Assembly: GCA_043787975.1 (NCBI GenBank)
Contig: JAYVUK010000007.1
Coordinates: 1-64,000, forward strand
DNA length: 64,000 nucleotides
Source of the DNA: JAPLDA01 sp043787975
GTDB lineage: Bacteria; Bacteroidota; Bacteroidia; AKYH767-A; 2013-40CM-41-45
Direction of reading: 5' to 3'
Every line of letters begins with the position of its first letter. The stretch's first letter is position 1. The position numbers and the translations under genes are program-made. This document shows, one piece after another, positions 43,898-52,928 of this stretch. A model generated the notes under the pieces. It had not been told where the DNA came from, made no database searches, and saw only the letters and a list, made by a program, of their open reading frames with translations.

Positions 43898-44473
43898 ATG
43901 AAAAAATACACCATCTGGATTGTACTTGGAGTTTTAGTATTGATAGGTATCGTTGGATACAATGGATTAGTCGGTTCACGCGAAAACGTAAACAAAGCGT
44001 GGGCAAATGTTGAAACTTCTTATCAACGCAGGGCTGACTTGGTTCCGAACTTAGTAAGCACGGTAAAAGGAGCTGCTGATTTTGAAAAGTCAACATTGGA
44101 AGCCGTGACGCAGGCAAGAGCCAATGCCACTTCCATGCACATTGACGCAAATGATCTTACTCCTGAAAAGTTGCAGCAATTCCAGCAAGCACAATCACAA
44201 CTGAGCGGAGCGCTCGGACGGTTGCTGGCAGTTGCCGAAAATTATCCTCAGCTGAAAGCCGTTCAGGGTTTCCAGGATTTGCAGGCACAATTGGAAGGAA
44301 CTGAAAACCGCATCAATGAAGCGCGCAGACAATTCAACGAAGCCGCACAGTCATACAATACTGCGCGTCAAAAATTTCCACGCGTGATCATAGCTAGTCT
44401 TTTTGGGTTTAAAGACAAACCTTATTACGAAGCAGATAAAGGATCTGAGAAGGCTCCTACCGTTAAATTCTGA
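43898..44473 (+). CDS. lemA: LemA family protein
   Basis: A 191-residue LemA protein: one N-terminal membrane span (about 4-24, TIWIVLGVLVLIGIVGYNGL) and a long helical domain outside the cytosol. Signatures: VNKAWANVETSYQRRADLVP followed by NLVSTVKG; then RLLAVAENYPQLKAVQGFQD, and ENRINEARRQFNEAAQSYN. The function of LemA is not settled; it is often encoded next to TPM-domain proteins, as here. The stop overlaps the next start (tgatg), so the two are translationally coupled. Start ATG at 43898 gives a complete anchor. Confidence 0.93.
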   Translation: MKKYTIWIVLGVLVLIGIVGYNGLVGSRENVNKAWANVETSYQRRADLVPNLVSTVKGAADFEKSTLEAVTQARANATSMHIDANDLTPEKLQQFQQAQSQLSGALGRLLAVAENYPQLKAVQGFQDLQAQLEGTENRINEARRQFNEAAQSYNTARQKFPRVIIASLFGFKDKPYYEADKGSEKAPTVKF

Positions 44474-44910
44474 TGAGTGCAGAAAATAATTTTTCAGACA
44501 CGGATCGTGAACTGATTCTCGCTTCTGTAAAAGCAGCCGAGAAGAATACATCAGGAGAAATACGCTTGTTCATTGAAGAAACCTGCAATGAAAATGTATT
44601 GGATCGCGCTGCTTTTATTTTCAAAGAACTTAAGATGCATGAAACCAAACAACGCAATGGTGTGTTGTTTTATCTTGCTCTGAAGTCGCGTAAGTTTGCC
44701 ATTCTTGGCGATGCGGGAATTCATTCCTCGGTACACAAGGATTTCTGGCATGACATCAAACTTGAAATGCAACATCATTTCACCGAGGGAGATTTTGTTA
44801 GCGGTTTGAACAAAGGAATACGAATGGCGGGAGAAACATTACAAAAGAAATTCCCGTGCCGGAAAAATGATGCAAATGAATTGTCGGATGATATTGTTTT
44901 TGGAAAGTAA
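44473..44910 (+). CDS. TPM domain protein, soluble
   Basis: A 145-residue protein made of a TPM (TLP18.3/Psb32/MOLO-1) domain: ELILASVKAAEKNTSGEIRL, then FIFKELKMHETKQRNGVLFY and GDAGIHSSVHKDFWHDI. There is no signal peptide or membrane span, so it would stay in the cytosol, unlike the following paralogue. It begins within the lemA stop codon. TPM domains have been linked to phosphatase activity in a plant protein and to assembly of membrane complexes, but the bacterial role is open. It is the second gene of the lemA unit. Confidence 0.88.
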   Translation: MSAENNFSDTDRELILASVKAAEKNTSGEIRLFIEETCNENVLDRAAFIFKELKMHETKQRNGVLFYLALKSRKFAILGDAGIHSSVHKDFWHDIKLEMQHHFTEGDFVSGLNKGIRMAGETLQKKFPCRKNDANELSDDIVFGK

Positions 44911-44926
44911 TAATGAATAAATAATA

Positions 44927-45736
44927 ATGAATAAAGTGCTTTATACGTTGAAAAATCTATCAGCTAATATTTTTATTACTTTTTCATTATTACTTATTCC
45001 TTTTTTTTCTCTCGCTGATGATTTCCCTGAACGTTCTAACACCCTCGTTACCGATTACACAAGTACGCTTAGCCAACAGGAGCAAATTTCTCTTGAGCAA
45101 AAGCTGGTTGCCTTCAATGATTCGACCTCAACGCAAATTGCAGTGGTCGTTTTACGTTCTGTCGGTGGCTATGACATTTCAGATTATACCGTTCAGCTTT
45201 TTAATAAATGGAAAATCGGACAAGAGAAAAAAAACAACGGTGTACTCATCCTGGTTGCGAAAGAAGACCGAAAAATGTGGATCACAACAGGACATGGTAT
45301 CGAAGGCGTACTGCCTGATGTGCTTTGTAAAAGAATCATTGAAAAAGACATCGTTCCAAATTTCAAAGCCGGAGATTTTTACCAGGGTCTTGACCAGGCA
45401 ACCAATTCAATCATGTCCATCGTAAAAGGAGAATTTACTGCCGATGAATACATGAAACACAAAACAAATAAAAATGTTCCATGGTTTCCTTTCCTGATGT
45501 TTATTTTTATTTTCGTGATCGTAATTTTTTCTAAAGTTTCACGGACAAGAAGATATGCGAGTACAAATCATTTGGGTTTCTGGGCCGCCTGGGCATTGCT
45601 GAATGCAGCATCAAACAGAAGTCGTGGTTCGTGGGGAGGATTTTCGGGAGGCGGCGGCTTTGGAAGTGGTGGTGGAGGATTCGGTGGCTTTGGTGGTGGA
45701 AGTTCCGGTGGCGGTGGTGCCGGCGGAAGTTGGTAA
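44927..45736 (+). CDS. Membrane TPM domain protein (YgcG-like)
   Basis: A 269-residue exported protein. A signal peptide (about 1-30, ending SLADD) precedes the TPM domain (about 35-170: VTDYTSTLSQQEQISLEQKL, then TQIAVVVLRSVGGYDISDYT and NNGVLILVAKEDRKMWITTG with GIEGVLPD). One span follows near 183-203 (FPFLMFIFIFVIVIF). The tail is Gly- and Ser-rich (RGSWGGFSGGGGFGSGGGGF, ending GGAGGSW), a common YgcG feature. It is the third gene of the lemA unit, 16 bases after the soluble TPM gene. Likely acts in the envelope together with LemA; mechanism unknown. Confidence 0.91.
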   Translation: MNKVLYTLKNLSANIFITFSLLLIPFFSLADDFPERSNTLVTDYTSTLSQQEQISLEQKLVAFNDSTSTQIAVVVLRSVGGYDISDYTVQLFNKWKIGQEKKNNGVLILVAKEDRKMWITTGHGIEGVLPDVLCKRIIEKDIVPNFKAGDFYQGLDQATNSIMSIVKGEFTADEYMKHKTNKNVPWFPFLMFIFIFVIVIFSKVSRTRRYASTNHLGFWAAWALLNAASNRSRGSWGGFSGGGGFGSGGGGFGGFGGGSSGGGGAGGSW

Positions 45737-45785
45737 CGATTTAAATCGCTACAGGTCGCAGACCTTTTTTTTACCTTCGTCAACT

Positions 45786-46751
45786 ATGAAAAGAAAAAAT
45801 CTTTTTGCATTGATTCTTGCGGCAACATTTTTCAGTTGCAATAGTTCCCAAACAAAAACTCAGGAACAAAAAAAATTCACCATCGGATTCCTTGACCTAT
45901 TGCAGGATGAAACATTGGAGCACGCGAAGAAGGGATTTTTTGCGGCACTGAAGGATCATGGCTATGATGATAAAAACCTGGACGTAATTTATCGCAACGC
46001 ACAAAATGATCAACCTACGCTGCAACAGGCATGTGATTACCTCGTTTCTCAACCTGTTGATCTGATTGCAACCAATCCAACACTTTCTACAATTACAGCT
46101 GTTCAGAAGACAAAAATAATTCCGGTGTTCATGATGGTTTCCCCGAGGCCTGATATTGCAAAGCTGACAGACGCAAACGGAAAAGCTCCTTCCAATCTTT
46201 TTGGAGTGTATGAAACACTTGAATACATTGACACCTCTGTGATGCTCATTAAAAAAATATTGCCTTCGGCAAAAAAGATCGGAACTATTTTTAATCAGTC
46301 AGAACCACAATCGGTGGATGCACTCGCGCGAATAGAAATGGAATGTTCAAAGCTCGGATTAAAGCTGGAAAAACTTCCGGTCAACAATTCAAACGAAACA
46401 CAACTTGTTGTCGGCGCTTTGTTGAATAAAAAGATCGATGCATTTTTCGCCTTGCCTGATAACGTTGTTTTTTCTTCCATGGAAATCATTGTAAAGAGCT
46501 GTGACGACGCAAAAGTTCCTGTTTTCACAAGTGAAGAAGGATTGGTGAAGCGCGGTGCTGTTGCTGCTTTCGGAGCCGACATGTATCAATGGGGCTACCA
46601 GAGCGGAGTTCAGGCAGCACAATTTCTCGTTACAAAATCAACGAATGGTCTGCAACCGGAAATCGTGAAATTGAGACGGCGAGTTTTTAACGAAGGAAAG
46701 GCAAAACAATATTCTCTTCATTTTGACTTATCATATACTCCTGTAAAGTGA
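45786..46751 (+). CDS. ABC transporter substrate-binding lipoprotein
   Basis: A 321-residue lipoprotein of the ABC_sub_bind (PF04392-like) type. The frame is open upstream to 45603, but MKRKNLFALILAATFFSC at 45786 is a clear lipoprotein signal with acylated C18. The two-lobed binding domain starts KKFTIGFLDLLQDETLEHAK, continues with DLIATNPTLSTITAVQKTKI and has a second lobe with KKIGTIFNQSEPQSVDALAR and IDAFFALPDNVVFSSMEIIV. The permease and ATPase genes follow, so the set is complete. Related systems such as TrpXYZ carry tryptophan or other aromatic compounds, but the substrate here is unknown. Confidence 0.9.
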   Translation: MKRKNLFALILAATFFSCNSSQTKTQEQKKFTIGFLDLLQDETLEHAKKGFFAALKDHGYDDKNLDVIYRNAQNDQPTLQQACDYLVSQPVDLIATNPTLSTITAVQKTKIIPVFMMVSPRPDIAKLTDANGKAPSNLFGVYETLEYIDTSVMLIKKILPSAKKIGTIFNQSEPQSVDALARIEMECSKLGLKLEKLPVNNSNETQLVVGALLNKKIDAFFALPDNVVFSSMEIIVKSCDDAKVPVFTSEEGLVKRGAVAAFGADMYQWGYQSGVQAAQFLVTKSTNGLQPEIVKLRRRVFNEGKAKQYSLHFDLSYTPVK

Positions 46752-46818
46752 TGCCGGATTGCTTATTGTCGAATTGCTTAAAACCATTTAACAATTTAAC
46801 CGTTTAGCAATTGATCCG

Positions 46819-47682
46819 ATGAACTTCTATCTCTCAGCCATCTTACTCGGTCTAGGTTTCGCATCGCTTGCATTGGGGATTTTCATTTCCATGCGCATCT
46901 TCAATATTCCTGACATTACAACGGACGGAAGTTTTACACTTGGAGGTGCTGTAACTGCAATCCTTATTTCGGAGCACACTTCCCTCCCACTTGTTTTACT
47001 TGTTGTATTTCTTTGCGGAGCATTGGCAGGATCCATCACAGGAATAATTCACACCAAGTTAAAAGTAAATGCATTGCTGGCCGGGATTCTCGTCATGACG
47101 GCGTTATATTCTGTGAATCTTAGCATCATGGGACGGTCCAACATTCCTTTGATTGATGTGAACACTATTTTTAACCAGGTATCTTTTATTAGTGACCAAA
47201 CTTCACAGCAACTAGTTGTTCTCGTGTCATTTTCTATTTTGGCATGGCTAATTGTTTCCCGGTTATTGAAAACAGATTTCGGACTTGCCATGCGCGCAAC
47301 AGGTAATAATGAAAACATGATTCGTGCATTGGGAGTTAATACGGATCGCATGAAAATCATCGGTCTTGCTCTTGCAAACGGGTTGATTGCACTGAGTGGT
47401 TTTCTCATTACACAAATTCAAAGTTTCGCTGACATCAACATGGGAATCGGAATTGTTATTCTCGGGTTGGGTTCTGTGATGATCGGAGAAATATTTTTGA
47501 AACTGTTTCGCATTCACAAAATTGGCTGGCATTTGCTTGGAGTCATTCTCGGAAGCATTGTCTTCAGACTCATCCTTGCTTTTGCATTGTCCATTGGAAT
47601 TGATGCTTTGTATTTAAAACTTGTTGTAGCGGTGTTTGTTTTAATCGTGGTGAGTATTCCTAATCTGAAACGGGCATCATGA
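46819..47682 (+). CDS. ABC transporter permease
   Basis: A 287-residue inner-membrane permease of the branched-chain amino acid/TrpY class with about eight spans. MFNIPDITTDGSFTLGGA-type N-terminal region (FNIPDITTDGSFTLGGAVTA) is the signature of this class, followed by KTDFGLAMRATGNNENMIRA, which forms the coupling loop to the ATPase. The C-terminal spans hold MGIGIVILGLGSVMIGEIFL. It overlaps the ATPase gene by four bases. The spacer from the substrate-binding gene (67 bases) is built of repeated attgctta and tttaac words. Confidence 0.92.
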   Translation: MNFYLSAILLGLGFASLALGIFISMRIFNIPDITTDGSFTLGGAVTAILISEHTSLPLVLLVVFLCGALAGSITGIIHTKLKVNALLAGILVMTALYSVNLSIMGRSNIPLIDVNTIFNQVSFISDQTSQQLVVLVSFSILAWLIVSRLLKTDFGLAMRATGNNENMIRALGVNTDRMKIIGLALANGLIALSGFLITQIQSFADINMGIGIVILGLGSVMIGEIFLKLFRIHKIGWHLLGVILGSIVFRLILAFALSIGIDALYLKLVVAVFVLIVVSIPNLKRAS

Positions 47683-48425
47683 TCGAGTTGCAACATATTT
47701 CCAAAATATTTAATCGGAATACTTCGAATGAAGTGAACGCATTGCAGGATGTGACCCTGAAAATAGATTCTTCACAGTTTGTTGTAATTGTCGGTTCGAA
47801 CGGTTCAGGAAAATCTTCATTGCTGAATGCCATTGCAGGAAGCGTGCGTGTGACCACAGGAAAGATACTTGTGGATGGAAATGAAATCACCCACTTGAAA
47901 GAACATCAGCGGAGTAAATGGATTGCGCGCATCTTCCAGGATCCATTGATGGGAACTGCACCCGAACTTTCTATTCTGGAAAATTTCCGTCTTGCTTCCA
48001 TCCGTACTCAAGCGAAAAAATTTACCATTGGCACAAATGAAAAGTTCAAAAAGAAAGTTCAGGACAAAATTTCTCTATTGAACCTCGGACTTGAAAATAA
48101 AGTTGATCAACAGATGGGAACGTTGTCAGGTGGACAAAGGCAAGCCTTGACACTACTCATGTCGGTGATGGATGAAACAAAAGTTCTCTTACTGGATGAA
48201 CCGGCTGCTGCATTGGATCCGAAAACTGCTGAGTTATTAATGAAACTTGCCGATAAGATTATCAAAGAATTTCATCTCCATGCATTTCTTATTACACATC
48301 AGTTAAAGGACGCTTTAGCTTACGGTGACCGCCTTCTCCTGATGCAGGAAGGAATGATTACCAAAGACTTAAGCCAGACTCAAAAATCAGGGCTTCAACT
48401 GAATGATCTTTTTAGTTGGTTCTAA
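47679..48425 (+). CDS. ABC transporter ATP-binding protein
   Basis: A 248-residue ATPase for the importer encoded just upstream. Walker A GSNGSGKS at 39-46, the Q loop IARIFQDPLMGTAPELS, signature LSGGQRQALTL, Walker B VLLLDEPAAALD and H-loop LITHQLKD are all present. The ATG lies inside the last codons of the permease gene (atga overlap), so it is made together with it. It completes a three-gene system: lipoprotein receptor, one permease (homodimer) and one ATPase (homodimer). Confidence 0.94.
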   Translation: MIELQHISKIFNRNTSNEVNALQDVTLKIDSSQFVVIVGSNGSGKSSLLNAIAGSVRVTTGKILVDGNEITHLKEHQRSKWIARIFQDPLMGTAPELSILENFRLASIRTQAKKFTIGTNEKFKKKVQDKISLLNLGLENKVDQQMGTLSGGQRQALTLLMSVMDETKVLLLDEPAAALDPKTAELLMKLADKIIKEFHLHAFLITHQLKDALAYGDRLLLMQEGMITKDLSQTQKSGLQLNDLFSWF

Positions 48426-48527
48426 GATGCTTTTTTTCCTATTTTAGTGCACCTTCTTTAGAGAACAAAATTACATTCTCACCGTTATCAGCAGTAAATC
48501 TTCATTATTGTCAATTAGTTTTACCGG

Positions 48528-50546
48528 ATGAAAAAATTCTTCGTACTTGTTTTATTGGTCTTTATCAGCTCCGCTTCTTTTTCACAGTTTGTTAATCCGG
48601 TTAAGTGGAGTTACTCCATTGAACAAACGAAAGTAGGTGAAGCGACCCTTCTTTTCAAAGCTAAGATTGACAAAGACTGGCATGTATATTCCCAGTTTAC
48701 TCCCGATGGCGGCCCGTTACCAATGCTCTTTACCTTCACTCCTAACACGTGTTATGAGTTGGTTGGTAAAGTAACAGAGCCACATCCACACGAAGAATTT
48801 GATTCCACTTTTGGAGTAAGGGTTCTTACGTTTAGCGGGGAAATGATTCTGAAACAAAAAATAAAACTCAAAGGCGATGCCTGCAAAATTCAAGGGGAAC
48901 TAAACGGGCAGGTTTGTAAGGAATCGTGCATCCAGTTTGATACTGCGTTTGTTTTTAATATCGGGAAAAGTAAATCAGAAAATAATTCTTTAGAAAAAAG
49001 TAACGGCCAATCTGCTTCCGAAAAAAGTCTAGCTGACACCAATCGTGCGAGTATCGTAGTTGCTCCTGCTGATACTACAGTTATTTTACCTTCGACCGGA
49101 AATGATACACAACTTGAAGCCGGTTGCGGCACTGATGAACAGACCGCTTCTTTTGACGGGTCTTTTATCGCCATTTTTATAGCTGGTATGTTGGGAGGAT
49201 TTCTCGCCTTGCTAACTCCATGTGTATTCCCGATGATTCCGATGACGGTAAGTTTTTTCACGAAGCGAAGCGGCAGTCGAAAAAAAGGATTGGTCAATGC
49301 ATTGATCTATGCGGCTTCCATCATTATTATTTATGTTGTGCTTGGCTTAATCGTGACAGTTTCTTTCGGTTCCGATGCATTAAATGATCTTGCAAGTAAC
49401 GGCTTCTTCAACCTGACATTCTTTGTCATCTTCATCATCTTTGCGATTTCATTTTTCGGAGCGTTTGAAATTACATTACCCAGTTCATTCGTCAATAAAG
49501 CTGATGCAGCCAGTGATCGTGGAGGACTGATCGGAATATTTTTTATGGCGTTTACACTTTCACTCGTTTCATTTTCGTGTACAGGTCCGATCATCGGAAC
49601 CTTGCTCGTAGAAGCTGCTCATGGAAGAAGTTACCTCGGACCGATTGCCGGCATGACAGGATTTGCAGTCGCCCTCGCGCTGCCATTTGCCTTGTTTGCC
49701 ATGTTCCCGGGTTGGCTGAGTTCTTTGCCGAAATCAGGTGGTTGGTTAAACACCGTGAAAGTTACGTTGGGATTCATCGAGCTTGCGCTTGCGCTGAAGT
49801 TTTTATCGAATGTGGATCTAGCCTATCACTGGGGATTTTTGAAACGGGAAATTTTTATCGTGATCTGGATTATCATTTTCTCGATGCTAGGTTTTTATAT
49901 GCTTGGTAAAATCCGATTTGCACATGATAGTGAAGTGACTCATGTTTCAATCAAGCGGTTGTTGTGTGCCATACTCTCATTTTCATTTGCACTCTACCTT
50001 ACACCCGGTGTATGGGGCGCACCGTTGAAACTGATCAGCGGATTTCCTCCTCCTGACTTTTACAAAGAATGGAAAACAACCACTACGAATGAATGTCCTC
50101 ACGACCTGAATTGTTTTCATGATTATGAAGAAGGGATGCGTTATGCAAAAGAACAAGGTAAACCGGTGATGGTTGATTTCACCGGCTGGAGTTGCGTGAA
50201 TTGCCGCAAGATGGAAGACAATGTTTGGAGCGATTCAAAAGTGCTGAACCGCCTGTCAGAAAAATATGTATTAATCTCTTTGTATGTTGATGATAAAGAA
50301 GCGTTGCCGGCGAACCTGCAAACCGTTTCACCAACAACAGGAAAAAAAATAAAAACGATCGGAAATAAGTGGAGTGACATGCAGGCATCTATCTATAAAA
50401 CCAATTCGCAACCGTATTATGTGCTCCTCGACAACAAAGGAAAAATTCTGGCAAAGCCGCATGGTTACACACCTGACATCAAACAATATCTTGCTTTTTT
50501 AGATGAAGGACTTTGTCGCCACCAAAAAAGAAGAGCTGCGAATTAA
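48528..50546 (+). CDS. dsbD: Thiol:disulfide interchange protein DsbD
   Basis: A 672-residue inner-membrane protein that moves electrons from cytosolic thioredoxin to periplasmic thiol proteins. Signal peptide (MKKFFVLVLLVFISSASFSQ), then an N-terminal periplasmic DsbD-alpha/DsbC-like domain (about 25-150) with two Cys in KGDACKIQGELNGQVCKESC-like sequence. The eight-span CcdA-like core (about 215-505) carries C232 in LTPCVFPM and C351 in FSCTGPI, the redox pair. The C-terminal thioredoxin domain has C556-V-N-C559 in GWSCVNCRKM. All three redox centres are present, so the enzyme is complete. A hydrophilic Ser/Thr-rich linker (about 152-200) separates domains. Confidence 0.93.
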   Translation: MKKFFVLVLLVFISSASFSQFVNPVKWSYSIEQTKVGEATLLFKAKIDKDWHVYSQFTPDGGPLPMLFTFTPNTCYELVGKVTEPHPHEEFDSTFGVRVLTFSGEMILKQKIKLKGDACKIQGELNGQVCKESCIQFDTAFVFNIGKSKSENNSLEKSNGQSASEKSLADTNRASIVVAPADTTVILPSTGNDTQLEAGCGTDEQTASFDGSFIAIFIAGMLGGFLALLTPCVFPMIPMTVSFFTKRSGSRKKGLVNALIYAASIIIIYVVLGLIVTVSFGSDALNDLASNGFFNLTFFVIFIIFAISFFGAFEITLPSSFVNKADAASDRGGLIGIFFMAFTLSLVSFSCTGPIIGTLLVEAAHGRSYLGPIAGMTGFAVALALPFALFAMFPGWLSSLPKSGGWLNTVKVTLGFIELALALKFLSNVDLAYHWGFLKREIFIVIWIIIFSMLGFYMLGKIRFAHDSEVTHVSIKRLLCAILSFSFALYLTPGVWGAPLKLISGFPPPDFYKEWKTTTTNECPHDLNCFHDYEEGMRYAKEQGKPVMVDFTGWSCVNCRKMEDNVWSDSKVLNRLSEKYVLISLYVDDKEALPANLQTVSPTTGKKIKTIGNKWSDMQASIYKTNSQPYYVLLDNKGKILAKPHGYTPDIKQYLAFLDEGLCRHQKRRAAN

Positions 50547-50569
50547 TTTTCAGGAAAATTTAGCTCCGT

Positions 50570-50779
50570 TTACGCTTTCTTCAGAAACATTGTTTTAAGT
50601 ACAATGACGCTGCCATCCACACGACATTCCACTTCGTCAGGATCTTCGGTAAGCCGAATGCCTTTTATCTTCACTCCTCTCTTTAACGTACTTGAAGAAC
50701 CTTTTACTTTTAAATCTTTAACGAGATGCACAGAGTCACCATCGTTCAGAATGTTTCCGTTGCTGTCTTTTGTTTCCAT
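50570..50779 (-). CDS. PhnA-domain protein (short form)
   Basis: A 69-residue protein: METKDSNGNILNDGDSVHLV, then KDLKVKGSSSTLKRGVKIKG and LTEDPDEVECRVDGSVIVLK. This is the C-terminal PhnA/YjdM domain without the N-terminal zinc ribbon of the longer E. coli protein. The reading frame extends 29 codons further upstream, but METKDSNG is the conserved family start. Despite the name phnA, no direct phosphonate role has been proven for this family. Its stop is 24 bases from the dsbD stop (convergent). Confidence 0.85.
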   Translation of the reverse strand: METKDSNGNILNDGDSVHLVKDLKVKGSSSTLKRGVKIKGIRLTEDPDEVECRVDGSVIVLKTMFLKKA

Positions 50780-50868
50780 ATTTTTTTTGCGGATGCTACC
50801 AATAAAGGTCATGGATTGAACTTTTCCGTTTGCCCGTTCGCAATAGTACTCAGAACTTCCATTCACAT

Positions 50869-52218
50869 TTACTTTGCAACATGCCTATTATTCATGTCTT
50901 CCAACAATTGATTATACTTATCCCTTATTTCATTTAACAATTGTTCTTTTTGCTGTAACTCTTCTTCTGTCTTCTTCCTGGAAGTAATATCATGCACGTT
51001 TGACAGAATACATTTTTGATCATGCAGATCAATGATTTCCGTATCAATGAATACATCTCTGATTTCTCCGTAGCGGTTTTTAAATTTTGTTTCTATGCCT
51101 CTGGTCATTCCTGATTCCTTTATTTTAGCGATGATCTCATCACGCTGTTCAGGAGATATCGTTTTTAATTCAAGCGATGTTTTTCCGATGGCATCCTTTG
51201 CTTCGATACCGAAAAAATCTTCGTATGCTTTGTTGACGTAAAGCATTTTTCCATCCTCCAAACGGGAAATTGCTTTTACTTCCGGGCTCAGATGAAAGAA
51301 TTGAAAGAAGCGATCGTGCGCTTTTTTTAGTTCATCGGCTGCTTCCTTTTTTACCTGGCGCATTCTGTAATTCACAACAGACCTTCGCCCAAGCAGAAAC
51401 AACGCCAGCGCATAAGTAACGATCGCAAACAAGGCGGTGCCAAATTCAGAGCCGTAATAACCAAGCTTTTCACCTTTCAGTTTCAACCATCCCATCACTA
51501 ATGGAATGAGAAAAGCAGCAAGACGCAACAGGGTGACTTCTGCTGAGGTATCACCGATGATGATTGCCATGGATCCTTTTTCAGGATGTGCAAACAACAT
51601 GGCTAAAGAGAGAAACAAAAAACTGAAAGCGGTTATCACTGACATGGGAATATAGTGCGCTATTCCATACAAAAATTTTACGCCGTACACATATCCATAC
51701 AAAGAAAGAATAGCAATAAACATGATGATGATTGAGAAGTATTGTGCCGGTCTGCGGCCGTGAAAAATTTCCTTATCAAACCACAGGAGCGAAAGTCCGC
51801 CAAGAAAAAAACAGATGGCTGTATTGGGAGCCATTTGATTAACGCTGTTTCGTAAAGGATCCATCAGTTGATCGGAGAAAAGGGCCGTATCAAGAAAAAA
51901 ATTAAAACCGAAAACCGTGAATATGAATCTTCCGAATCCGATCACGGTTACCACCAACGCTATTCGTCTTGCTGTTTTTAATCTCTTGTCTTCTGCATCT
52001 TCATTTTGCTGAATCCAAAGAGAAACAGCGCACAGCAAAAAACAAATTGCTGAAAGCGGATTAACAGCCACAGCATCCGGTTTGAGTCGTTTCAGGGTTT
52101 CAATATGTGCCCCCCATCCAACGAGTACGAAAATGCCGATGATAAAAAAAAGGACATTCAGTATCCTGGAAATTTTTTTCAGGATAGGCGCAGCAGGAGA
52201 GGAATATTCTGTTGTCAT
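50869..52218 (-). CDS. Membrane-anchored PAS domain sensor without kinase
   Basis: A 449-residue protein from ATG at 52218 (MTTEYSSPAAPILKKISRIL); an in-frame ATG at 52290 adds 24 residues. The N-terminal half has about eight membrane spans (residues 18-290). A short coiled region (YRMRQVKKEAADELKKAHDR) leads to one PAS domain (about 305-420: HLSPEVKAISRLEDGKMLYV, then RNRYGEIRDVFIDTEIIDLH-like segment and CILSNVHDITSRKKTEEEL). The protein ends 25 residues later in a coiled coil (LLNEIRDKYNQLLEDM) with no histidine kinase, GGDEF or other output domain. The stop is genuine and no continuing frame with kinase motifs is visible downstream. It may signal by binding a partner kinase, or be a truncated kinase. 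Confidence 0.82.
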   Translation of the reverse strand: MTTEYSSPAAPILKKISRILNVLFFIIGIFVLVGWGAHIETLKRLKPDAVAVNPLSAICFLLCAVSLWIQQNEDAEDKRLKTARRIALVVTVIGFGRFIFTVFGFNFFLDTALFSDQLMDPLRNSVNQMAPNTAICFFLGGLSLLWFDKEIFHGRRPAQYFSIIIMFIAILSLYGYVYGVKFLYGIAHYIPMSVITAFSFLFLSLAMLFAHPEKGSMAIIIGDTSAEVTLLRLAAFLIPLVMGWLKLKGEKLGYYGSEFGTALFAIVTYALALFLLGRRSVVNYRMRQVKKEAADELKKAHDRFFQFFHLSPEVKAISRLEDGKMLYVNKAYEDFFGIEAKDAIGKTSLELKTISPEQRDEIIAKIKESGMTRGIETKFKNRYGEIRDVFIDTEIIDLHDQKCILSNVHDITSRKKTEEELQQKEQLLNEIRDKYNQLLEDMNNRHVAK

Positions 52219-52352
52219 AAAAAATAGAATTCGCCATTCCAAATTTACGAAACAGTTTGTTATGAAAAGGAAGCCTGAGCGCATACCCACCTTCCTGCAA
52301 GGACAATAATAAATACAGGATTTTAAAAGCAGCGTTCCGGCAATGAAGCGTC

Positions 52353-52802
52353 TCAGACTTCCAACTGCGCCAGTTGTCCCTGGATCTCCACCAATGATTT
52401 CCTGATTTTATGAAGAGAGTTTTTCAGAGCAATTTTGTCAACGAAGTCATCCTTTACTTCAGACTCAACAAAAAGTCCAGGCTCAACAAAAGTTTCAGAA
52501 ATAGTTTCTTTGAAAGCAACAGCAGGAGCTCCGCTTAATTTCATTTTAGTTTTACCATCCTTCAATTCAATTTTCGCACCTTTCAGTGTGAATCCTTTTT
52601 CCTTTACGAGATGATAGATCTTTTTGAAATTGTCAATGTCACTTTGCGTATACATGCGATTTCCCTTTTTATTGGTAGCAGGTTTAATCACATCAAATTC
52701 TTTTGACCAAAAACGAATGTGCGAGGTGTTTACTTCAAACATTTTAGCAACTTCTCCAATGGTGAAGTACAATTTTTCAATTTCTTTTTCTTTGTAAGCC
52801 AT
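52353..52802 (-). CDS. MerR family transcriptional regulator
   Basis: A 149-residue regulator. The MerR DNA-binding domain fills residues 8-75: LYFTIGEVAKMFEVNTSHIR, then FWSKEFDVIKPATNKKGNRM and YTQSDIDNFKKIYHLVKEKG. The middle (about 76-110) is short and the C-terminal 35 residues form a helix (ALKNSLHKIRKSLVEIQGQL) for dimerisation. No ligand-binding Cys motif is present, so it is not a metal sensor of the MerR/CueR type. In Bacteroidota a MerR gene often lies just downstream of the M23 peptidase and alaS pair, as here. Targets unknown. The leader (52803-52850) carries repeated tacgaat words. Confidence 0.92.
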   Translation of the reverse strand: MAYKEKEIEKLYFTIGEVAKMFEVNTSHIRFWSKEFDVIKPATNKKGNRMYTQSDIDNFKKIYHLVKEKGFTLKGAKIELKDGKTKMKLSGAPAVAFKETISETFVEPGLFVESEVKDDFVDKIALKNSLHKIRKSLVEIQGQLAQLEV

Positions 52803-52928
52803 GGTACTACGAATTACGAATAGAGTACGAATGTACGAATAGTGGAATTTAAGGTAGTACTTTTTTGAAAGAAGATTTCAACAACTTAAGCGGGACAAAC
52901 TGCTTACTGCTGCTACTTACTGCAGCTT

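Noticed and set aside
45568..45783. Pro-rich minus-strand frame
   Set aside because: Antisense of Gly codons in the YgcG-like tail; the Pro runs are a mirror artefact.
45603..45785. Upstream extension of the ABC substrate-binding gene
   Set aside because: The extension is a frame-shifted reading of the Gly-rich tail of the TPM gene (Val/Glu-rich); the true start has a lipoprotein signal at 45786.
50780..50866. Upstream 29 codons of the PhnA-type gene
   Set aside because: Not part of the conserved domain; METKDSNG is the family start.
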